From Rickettsiales bacterium (GTDB lineage Bacteria; Pseudomonadota; Alphaproteobacteria; Rickettsiales; UBA3002), in assembly GCA_022763105.1 (NCBI GenBank), contig JALEGK010000061.1:1-33500 (forward strand): a DNA stretch of 33,500 bases, given 5' to 3'. This document shows positions 1 through 6,905 of the stretch, one piece after another. The notes under the pieces were generated by a model, which saw nothing but the letters and a program-made list of their open reading frames with translations, had not been told where the DNA came from and ran no database searches. Numbering within the stretch: position 1 is the first letter of the stretch; each line of letters begins with the position of its first letter. Position numbers and translations under genes: made by a program.

Positions 1-2154
1 CTGGAGAATATTGCTGAATATATCGATATCAGTACGTATTTCACCGATACAGGTCAGGTGAATGTTGCGACTAAGTCTGGTATTTCGCTGGTAAACGAGG
101 TGAGTAATCGCCTTGATTACCGTACGGTTGAAAGCGCCGCTTCGTTGATAAATAACATTGCTGTGAACCCGCTTCAGATTGAAGTTATTGGTCAGCGTGG
201 CGATGTGCTAAGCACTCAGGATCTTATATCTGCAGGTGTTGAAGATGGTGTGACCAGTGAGCTGCGCAGTGGTAGGTTGGAAGCCCTGCACCAGATCCGT
301 GATATCCTTATTCCTGAGGTGTTAACCCAATTGGATGAGTTGGCCGCACGATTACGCGACGAGATGAATGCGATTCACAATGATGGTTCTGGTTTTCCGG
401 CTGCTACAGAGTTTACGGGTACACGCGCATTCCGTGCAGATGATGAATATGATTGGACTGGGCAGGTTCAAATAGCGGTGGTGAATGAAGATGGTACACC
501 GGTTCGTTCTACTTATGTTGACGAGTCTTACACTGGGTACCGTCCGCTCACGCTTGATTTCGAGTTTCTTGATAGTGGATTCGGTGATGGTGCTGGCGTG
601 CCCAGAATGCAGACGATCATTGATGAGATTAACAACCATTTCAATGCACCGCCGATTAAAGCAGTTGTAAATAACCTGAATAATATTCAGATGGTGTCTA
701 ACACGGATCGCGTGCCGAATTCTGCAACACCGACGATGGATGTTGATTTTGATTTGGAAAACATCTCAGCTACTGACTCTGATTTTTGGGTAACGAATGT
801 TCAGATTCTCAATGATGTAGGGGTCGATATCTCTTCATCGACGGATACAGTTCCCAGTGTGGCGGTTAACGTGCTGGCAGGGTTCGATTTCACCGCAGGT
901 GATTCTTTCTTACGAGTAAATACTGATGTTGATCATAACCTTGAGGTTGGCGATCGTGTGTTTATCGAAGACCCAGGTACGTTGCCGGCTGTTTTTGCTT
1001 CTGGTGTCGCTAGTACCGCCATACTTGGCTATGTGGAAGTGACTGAGATTGTCGATAATAATACATTTATTTTCAATACGGGTGTTAACGCTGCAGCAAC
1101 GACCACTGAAGGTACAGGTGGTGGTGCAATGGATGTTTTACCCCCTTGGCACGAAGTGGATGCTGGAGACAAATCGCGTGCGCGTGATGACGGTCTGATT
1201 ACGCTGGACTTCACGGGTGACGTTAGCTCGACCTACTATGACGTTACATTTACAGTTGGTGTGTATGCACATGATGAAGATCAAGTTGATATTGCGCAGG
1301 TGACTTATCGTGTCGAGAACAATCAGACAAACCTATATAATGACCGTTTTGATATTCGCAGTTTAACGGGGACAGGTGAAGCCGTTATTCCAGATACGCC
1401 GCATCAATATCTGATTGCGGAAATGGTAGATGAGGATGGAAACCCACTTCAACGCACCAATGGAAGTTATGGTAGCCAAGAAGGGTATCTAAGACTGACT
1501 GCAAACCCAATTGGCACTGACGAATCTTTCAGTATTGTCATCGATGAGTTGGATGGTAGTCAGAATGGCCGGCCGTATTTGACGCCTCCGGAAGAAGGTA
1601 CGGAGCGTGGTTTCTCGCATTACTTTGAGTTGAACAACTTCTTTACAAGTAATATTCCGACCGATGAAGGTGATACGACAGATGGTAGTGCCTATGCATT
1701 GGCTGTTGAAGAGCGATTGCTTGATGATCCGAGCCTGATTTCAACGGGTGATTTGCAATTATCAAATCAACCGGCGGACCCAGATGCAACGCCACTTTAT
1801 ACCTATGAGCGATTTGAAAGTGATAACTCTGTGGTGCAGCGTATGGCAAGTTTGGCTTTTGAGACGGTTTCGTTCGAGGCAGCAGGGGGATTGCCTAATA
1901 CGTCTCTAACGTTCACCGGTTATACGAGTGAGATTCTTGGGTATCAGGCGACACAGGCGGCGACAGCAGAAAGTAGATATGAAGATAACGATGCGTTGCT
2001 GCAAGGGTTTGTAGAGCGGGCCGATACGTTTAGTGGCGTTAACTTGGATGAAGAGTTAGCCAATACGATTATTTTCCAAAATGCGTATGCCGCTTCTGCT
2101 CGTGTGATCACGGTTACAGATGAAATGTTTGAGACGCTTCTGGGGGCGTTCTAA
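1..2154 (+). CDS. flgK: Flagellar hook-filament junction protein FlgK (5' partial)
   Basis: The reading frame is open from the first base, so the true start lies upstream; 717 residues are visible. FlgK (HAP1) joins the hook to the filament outside the cell and is exported by the flagellar type III system. The coiled segment with LDELAARLRDEMNAIH near residues 110-125 and the C-terminal NLDEELANTIIFQNAYAASARV-type helix ending in MFETLLGAF are typical of FlgK. The middle, roughly residues 240-480, is much longer than in enteric FlgK. It includes a segment (nt 919-1086) with the pattern H-x-L-x-x-G-D-x-V-x-I that recurs in FlgE of this cluster. flgL follows after 13 bases, as usual. I see the terminal signatures directly; the role is from the family. 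Confidence 0.95.
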   Translation: MENIAEYIDISTYFTDTGQVNVATKSGISLVNEVSNRLDYRTVESAASLINNIAVNPLQIEVIGQRGDVLSTQDLISAGVEDGVTSELRSGRLEALHQIRDILIPEVLTQLDELAARLRDEMNAIHNDGSGFPAATEFTGTRAFRADDEYDWTGQVQIAVVNEDGTPVRSTYVDESYTGYRPLTLDFEFLDSGFGDGAGVPRMQTIIDEINNHFNAPPIKAVVNNLNNIQMVSNTDRVPNSATPTMDVDFDLENISATDSDFWVTNVQILNDVGVDISSSTDTVPSVAVNVLAGFDFTAGDSFLRVNTDVDHNLEVGDRVFIEDPGTLPAVFASGVASTAILGYVEVTEIVDNNTFIFNTGVNAAATTTEGTGGGAMDVLPPWHEVDAGDKSRARDDGLITLDFTGDVSSTYYDVTFTVGVYAHDEDQVDIAQVTYRVENNQTNLYNDRFDIRSLTGTGEAVIPDTPHQYLIAEMVDEDGNPLQRTNGSYGSQEGYLRLTANPIGTDESFSIVIDELDGSQNGRPYLTPPEEGTERGFSHYFELNNFFTSNIPTDEGDTTDGSAYALAVEERLLDDPSLISTGDLQLSNQPADPDATPLYTYERFESDNSVVQRMASLAFETVSFEAAGGLPNTSLTFTGYTSEILGYQATQAATAESRYEDNDALLQGFVERADTFSGVNLDEELANTIIFQNAYAASARVITVTDEMFETLLGAF

Positions 2155-2167
2155 GAGGAGATGAAAC

Positions 2168-3082
2168 ATGGTTAATGTAGGAAGAGTTAGCACATTAGCG
2201 ACCTTTAATAACACCATTCAAAATGTCAGGGATGTGCAGACATCTTTGTTTAACACTCAGAATCAAATCTCGAGTGGATTGAAGACAGATAATTTTGAAG
2301 GTTTGGTTGGTCAGGCAGAGCAATTTGTGCAGTTGGAAGGCAAGATTAAAAAGAGTATTCTGTTTCAAGAGAAAAATGCAGTGAATATTGCCCGTTTGCA
2401 AAGTACGAATGTATCGTTAGATCAGGTGATCAATATTGCCGATGACATGGAAAACCTAATGGTGCTTCGACGCAATGTGACCTTTGCAGATAGTATCTCG
2501 TTTGAACAGCAAATGCGTGGTTATGTTGAATCTCTTGCGGTTGAACTAAACGCAACCTTTGAAGGGCGCTTTCTGTTTGGTGGTACGCGCACCAATGTCC
2601 AGCCGATTATCACGGAACCATTTATTCCTGAGCCGATTGAGCTAGGTGTGCTGGATGATGGTTATTATCAGGGTAGTAAAGAAAATTACACATTAAGGGC
2701 TGATGAGAATTTGGTGACTGATGTGAATGTTCGGGCAGATGCTGAAGGTTTCCAAGGTATTTTTGGAGCGGCATTTTTGGCTATTGAAGGGCATGGGGAA
2801 GATGATGATGATCTTCTGGTTGATGCAATTGATATGATTCAAGAAGGTTTAAAAGAGGTGATTGCGATTCAATCATCAGTCAACTCTGACATATTGAATT
2901 TACAGAATATTTCTGAACGTCAAGAAACCTTGCAGCTCTATTGGCAAGGGGTGACAGAAGAAGTGGCTAATACGGATGTATTAGCAGCGTCTACCAAGCT
3001 TGCAGTGGACCAAACGGTTCTGCAGGCATCGTTTCAAGCGTTCTCGGTCGTTAATTCACTGAGATTGGTAGATTATTTATAG
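2168..3082 (+). CDS. flgL: Flagellar hook-filament junction protein FlgL
   Basis: This 304-residue protein is HAP3, the second junction protein between FlgK and the flagellin filament. It has the normal FlgL length. The N-terminal helix has the flagellin-like NTQNQISSGLKTDNF signature (about residues 30-45). The segment LNATFEGRFLFGGTRTN near residues 127-143 matches the conserved FlgL core, and the C-terminus (VLAASTKLAVDQTVLQAS-type helix) is flagellin-like. The ATG at 2168 has an AGAGGAG ribosome-binding site ending at 2160; an ATG at 2161 is out of frame. It lies 13 bases after flgK and is surely co-transcribed with it. No terminator is visible behind it. Confidence 0.96.
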   Translation: MVNVGRVSTLATFNNTIQNVRDVQTSLFNTQNQISSGLKTDNFEGLVGQAEQFVQLEGKIKKSILFQEKNAVNIARLQSTNVSLDQVINIADDMENLMVLRRNVTFADSISFEQQMRGYVESLAVELNATFEGRFLFGGTRTNVQPIITEPFIPEPIELGVLDDGYYQGSKENYTLRADENLVTDVNVRADAEGFQGIFGAAFLAIEGHGEDDDDLLVDAIDMIQEGLKEVIAIQSSVNSDILNLQNISERQETLQLYWQGVTEEVANTDVLAASTKLAVDQTVLQASFQAFSVVNSLRLVDYL

Positions 3083-3222
3083 TTATAAAAAAAGAGGCTT
3101 GGGTAAGTGTTTGAGGTGTTGCATGTTAGATGGTCAGGGGCTAAAGTATTGGTCTGCCTTGCTGTTGCACATGTGGCGCATGAACTAACAATGCAAAATG
3201 TGCAAGACGACAGGAGGGCACG

Positions 3223-3744
3223 ATGAATAAACAGGAACATGCAATGAGCAGCTCGGAATCTGCAATGGTGCCACCGCAATCTATGCCAGAAGAAAATCAG
3301 TCAGCCGATGGATCAGATGTTGTTGAAACCCGCTTTGGGCCGGTAAAAATTCAACGGACCAACCCGATTGTTTTTCCGAATGGTATGTTGGGGATTCCGG
3401 ATCGCTTTGAATATTGTCTCACGACGTTTCCTAGCGAGAAGCTAGAGAAATTCAAGCTGCTGCAATCATTAGAAGATAATGATTTGTCATTTATTACGCT
3501 GCCTGTGGCTGTGGATAATGGCATTATCGACAAAGAAGATATTCTAACTGGCTGCAAAGACTTAGAAATATCAGAGTCTGAGCTGACCATGTTATTGATT
3601 GTGACTGTACATCGTCAACCTGACGGTGTGAGGTTATCGGTAAATGCGCGGGCGCCGATTTTTATCAGCACCAACAAGCGCGTGGCGACACAATATGTGT
3701 TCCACAACAACAAATATGCCATTCAACATATGATCACCATGTAA
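3223..3744 (+). CDS. fliW: Flagellar assembly factor FliW
   Basis: This 173-residue protein is FliW, a cytoplasmic protein that binds flagellin and, in Bacillus and Campylobacter, antagonises the translational repressor CsrA. The FliW core runs from about residue 35: ETRFGPVKIQ, then FPNGMLGIPD, then LSFITLPV, and near the end VRLSVNARAPIFIS followed by a basic tail. A strong AGGAGG site precedes the ATG at 3223. The first 30 residues are a polar leader with further Met codons, so the start could be slightly downstream. It sits between flgL and the flagellin gene, 140 bases after flgL. FliW is uncommon in well-studied alphaproteobacteria. Its normal partner CsrA is not encoded in the window. 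Confidence 0.93.
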   Translation: MNKQEHAMSSSESAMVPPQSMPEENQSADGSDVVETRFGPVKIQRTNPIVFPNGMLGIPDRFEYCLTTFPSEKLEKFKLLQSLEDNDLSFITLPVAVDNGIIDKEDILTGCKDLEISESELTMLLIVTVHRQPDGVRLSVNARAPIFISTNKRVATQYVFHNNKYAIQHMITM

Positions 3745-3988
3745 TCGCTTGTGCGATTTGCTAGTGACACAAAATGCGAATTATGGCATAAGAAACAGTA
3801 GGGGGGAGACCTTCAGAATAATCTATGGGTATCAAAATACTTGCCATGTGTTTGGTATTCGTAGGTTTTGCTTGGCATGTTAACGAACTATTAAGTTTTG
3901 TTTGGTAGCATGGTAAGCGTGGCTCTGTAGGAGTCACATAGGATGAGCAAGTAGCTCGCTTATTAACAATCCAAGTAGGAGATCAATC
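3745..3988 (+). promoter_or_regulatory. Flagellin upstream region and leader with three GGA motifs
   Basis: This 244-base gap must hold the flagellin promoter or leader. I found no convincing sigma-54 or sigma-28 site in it. The last 60 bases carry three TAGGA motifs, with GGA at 3930-3932, 3941-3943 and 3978-3980. The last of these is the flagellin ribosome-binding site (AGGAGA, six bases before ATG). A small GAGC/GCTC hairpin (about 3944-3957) lies between the second and third. GGA motifs, one over the ribosome-binding site, are the arrangement used by CsrA to repress flagellin translation in Bacillus. With fliW next door, the same control is plausible here, but this is inference. Confidence 0.4.
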
Positions 3989-6400
3989 ATGGCTCTTAAT
4001 TCTATTAACACCAATATTGCGGCTTACTCTGCGCAATCGAACATTGGAATTGCTTCACGCATGTCTAGCTCTTCCATCGCTCGCTTGTCTAGTGGTGACC
4101 GTATCGTACGTGCTGCAGATGATGTAGCGGCTATGTCAGCTGGTACTTCACTGCGTACGAACGTAACAACCCTGAGAATGGCTCAGGTCAACACCGCACA
4201 AGGCTCTAGCCTTTTGCAGGTTGCTGACGGTGCGCTATCTCAGATTACCGACATTCTGCAACGTCAGAAAGCAATTGCCGTACAGGCAGGTGCTGGTTCT
4301 CTGACCGAAGCAGAGCGTGGCTTCCTGAACCAGGAATTCTCAAACCTGACCGAGGAAATTGATCGTCTAGCGGGTGAGACCAACTTTAACGGTGTCGTAC
4401 TTCTAGATGGTTCTTTGTTCGAGAAAACGGTTTTAGAAACCGAAGACACCATTGCTGAACAAGCAAACGGTGCTTTGACCTTCTCTAGTCAGTTAGCTCA
4501 CAACAACAGTATTGTTCTTAACGGTGCAGTATTCCAGGCAGTGACAACCAACCCAACGGCTGGTTCTACCTTCCTGATTGGTACGACCATCGGTGAAACA
4601 GTGCAAAACCTTGCTAACCTATTGAATGCGTCTACCAACACCAATATTTCGGTGGCTTCTTATGAAGCAGTTGGTAACACGCTGACGATTACGTCTCGTC
4701 AAGGTGGTCTGCCAGGTGAAACCTACCTGATCATGGAAGCTAGTAGTGCTGCAGGTGCATTTACCACAGCTGGTCGTTTGACCGATGTGGCAAACATCTA
4801 TGCGCTGCAAGGTGCGGATCAAACTGGTTTTGCTGGTGGTGATGTTGATGGTCTTGGTACCATCGGTGACTCTATCATCAACACTCAGTCTCAGACCAAT
4901 TCTGAGGTTGAGCTAGCATTCTCTAACTTGACTACGCAAACCGCTATCAACTCTGCGTTCATTACGTTTGACCTTCAGGTGACCGCTGGTCAGGGTGGTG
5001 CGAACTTCATTAACTTTGACTTTATCTCAGCAGATGCAACTGCAGCTGATAATACTCAGATTAATGTGGGTACCACGGTTGAAGAAACATTGGATAACTT
5101 CGTTTCTGTATACAACCAGTATACCGGTACTGATGACTTTGGTGCTCGTCAGACGGAAGCTCGACGTGAAGGCCGATCAGTCTTTATTGAAGGCTTAACG
5201 TCCGGTAACGTGAACACGATTGATGGTAACGCCATGACCATTGCTGCATCAGGTGCTAACTTAGCAGCTGAAGTGAGCATTAGTAATGGTGGTGCATTTA
5301 ACAATGGTGTGGACACAGGTATTAATACCGTTGGTGTGTCTAATGCTAGCTTCATCGGTGAAGTACAAGGCTTTACTGCAGAATTTACTGGGGTAGCGAA
5401 CTCTGTGAATCTCGCGATTCAGGTGGGTGAGCGTACCTACAGTGCTTCTGGTGTGAATGCGGCGGCAGATGCTACCATTCGTCTGACATCGGCTGAAGGT
5501 GATTTCTTCGATATCGACCTTCAGGGTGCAACCAATAGTATAACCATTTCTGACCAGTCAGATGCAAATACATTGGCCGCACGACTCGATGTAGCGTTCT
5601 CGACCATTACCTTTACCCAAGATCGCGAAGTATCCAGCTACAATGCAGCTGGTGATATTGTGACCGACGGTGTGGTAACCGGTTCTCTGACCGGATCATC
5701 CTTCTCACTCAGAACCGCGGATTACTCTGATCCTCGAATCTCTGATGTACGCGTGAGTGCTCCTCTTGAAGGTGCCGATGGCGGTATCATCGAATTCGAT
5801 GTGAATGGTGTAACCTATCGTTCTGCCGGTGATATTGGTGATGAGATCGGTGCTAACTCTGTGACTCGCTTTGTGAGTCTAGAGAATGGTAACGATATTC
5901 TTACCTTCCGTAATGGTGCAACTGCGATTGAGTTTGATACAGACGCGAAAGCAGCCAACCTAGAGTCGGTGTTGCTATCTGCATTTGGTATCGGTGAAGG
6001 TGGTGAGACCATCGGCTTCCAGGTCGGTGTTACCACATCGGATACCTTGGAGATCTCAATCGGTAACGTGACAACCAAGAGCATCTATGGTGGTCTAGAG
6101 CTCGATGTATTGACTTCGGAAAATGCAGCTGCAGCTAGTGACCAGCTAGATCTTGCGATTGATGCGGTAACTTCTGTACGTGCAGAAGTTGGTGCGTTAC
6201 AGTCACGTTTCGGATTTGCATCTGCAAACATTGAAAGTTCTATCCAGAACCAAGACGCTGCTCGCGGCGTGTTGTTGGATACGGATGTAGCAGCCGAGTC
6301 TACCTCATATGCTACGTCTCAGGTCCAGTTGCAGGCAGGTATTGCGGTATTGGCGCAGGCCAACCAGATCCCGCAGAACCTACTACAGCTTCTGGGTTAA
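3989..6400 (+). CDS. Flagellin, unusually large (803 aa)
   Basis: This is the filament subunit. The N-terminal D0/D1 region (MALNSINTNIAAYSAQ, then SSSSIARLSSGDRIVRAADD, then EIDRLAGETNFNGVVLLDG to about residue 140) is typical. So is the C-terminal D1/D0 region (about residues 705-803, with SVRAEVGALQSRF and ending PQNLLQLLG). Ordinary flagellins have 270-500 residues. Here about 560 residues of variable surface domain separate the conserved ends, with visible internal repeats. Two IN-like modules (about 185-255 and 335-415) share a G-T-T-x-x-E-T-x-x-N core. Two related beta modules (about 460-545 and 585-670) both contain a G-A-T core followed by D-x-x-A-N. The start has a good ribosome-binding site at 3977-3982. 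The protein probably uses FliS (nt 9504-10040) as chaperone and FliW as regulator. Confidence 0.97.
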   Translation: MALNSINTNIAAYSAQSNIGIASRMSSSSIARLSSGDRIVRAADDVAAMSAGTSLRTNVTTLRMAQVNTAQGSSLLQVADGALSQITDILQRQKAIAVQAGAGSLTEAERGFLNQEFSNLTEEIDRLAGETNFNGVVLLDGSLFEKTVLETEDTIAEQANGALTFSSQLAHNNSIVLNGAVFQAVTTNPTAGSTFLIGTTIGETVQNLANLLNASTNTNISVASYEAVGNTLTITSRQGGLPGETYLIMEASSAAGAFTTAGRLTDVANIYALQGADQTGFAGGDVDGLGTIGDSIINTQSQTNSEVELAFSNLTTQTAINSAFITFDLQVTAGQGGANFINFDFISADATAADNTQINVGTTVEETLDNFVSVYNQYTGTDDFGARQTEARREGRSVFIEGLTSGNVNTIDGNAMTIAASGANLAAEVSISNGGAFNNGVDTGINTVGVSNASFIGEVQGFTAEFTGVANSVNLAIQVGERTYSASGVNAAADATIRLTSAEGDFFDIDLQGATNSITISDQSDANTLAARLDVAFSTITFTQDREVSSYNAAGDIVTDGVVTGSLTGSSFSLRTADYSDPRISDVRVSAPLEGADGGIIEFDVNGVTYRSAGDIGDEIGANSVTRFVSLENGNDILTFRNGATAIEFDTDAKAANLESVLLSAFGIGEGGETIGFQVGVTTSDTLEISIGNVTTKSIYGGLELDVLTSENAAAASDQLDLAIDAVTSVRAEVGALQSRFGFASANIESSIQNQDAARGVLLDTDVAAESTSYATSQVQLQAGIAVLAQANQIPQNLLQLLG

Positions 6401-6413
6401 TTTTAACCGGGAT

Positions 6414-6439
6414 AGAGGGGGGCGCAGTAGTGCCCCTCT
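6414..6439 (+). other. Hairpin between flagellin and flaG
   Basis: AGAGGGG (6414-6420) pairs with CCCCTCT (6433-6439) over a 12-base loop, starting 13 bases after the flagellin stop. There is no T-run after it, so it is not a canonical intrinsic terminator. It could stabilise the 3' end of an abundant flagellin mRNA or attenuate transcription into flaG-fliD-fliS. Confidence 0.55.
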
Positions 6440-6466
6440 CCAACCCACCCTTTAATGGAGGATAAT

Positions 6467-6868
6467 ATGGACGTTAGTGCAATCAAAGGAACCGGTGCTC
6501 AGCAGCCGACTGGCAATCAGACGTCTGCATTACGTGCTGAGGATGCGGTAGCTTCACTTAGTCAGAAGTCTGAAGTAGACGCTGAAAAAGTAGAGGTCGT
6601 TGCTGTTGAACAAGAAGAACGAGTCTTGGCAGACGAAGAGCGTTTTGCGCAAGTAGAGCAAGCTGCAAAAGCCATGGTTAATAACATGGACCACTTTGTG
6701 GTGAGTGATACTAAGTTTACGATCTTCAAAGATGCAACTGGTCAGTATATTACGCGCTTTACCAGCCTACGTGATGGTTCAGTGACGTATATTCCTGAGC
6801 CAGAGATCATGAAGTACGCGGCGCAGACCCGCATGCCTCGTGAGTCATTAGTAGAAATAAAGGCATAA
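6467..6868 (+). CDS. flaG: FlaG family protein
   Basis: The protein has 133 residues from the ATG at 6467. The upstream in-frame ATG at 6455 overlaps the GGAGG ribosome-binding site (6457-6461) that serves 6467, so I chose 6467. The first 75 residues are polar and low in complexity. The C-terminal part (KFTIFKDATGQYITRF, then VTYIPEPEIMKYAAQ) has the FlaG pattern of a short beta hairpin followed by an I-P-x-x-x-x-x helix. FlaG proteins affect filament length in Vibrio, Campylobacter and Pseudomonas, with no known catalytic role. The position between flagellin and fliD is the typical FlaG place and supports the call. Confidence 0.8.
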   Translation: MDVSAIKGTGAQQPTGNQTSALRAEDAVASLSQKSEVDAEKVEVVAVEQEERVLADEERFAQVEQAAKAMVNNMDHFVVSDTKFTIFKDATGQYITRFTSLRDGSVTYIPEPEIMKYAAQTRMPRESLVEIKA

Positions 6869-6905
6869 AGTCTTTATAATAATTAGTTAGACGCTCGGGG
6901 GACTT

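Noticed and set aside
3880..3930. Sigma-28-like flagellin promoter (TTAAGTTT near 3891, then ATGGTAAG).
   Set aside because: The -10 part lacks the CCGATA core, and spacing fits only if forced. The GG/GC pairs nearby also fail the ten-base sigma-54 spacing.
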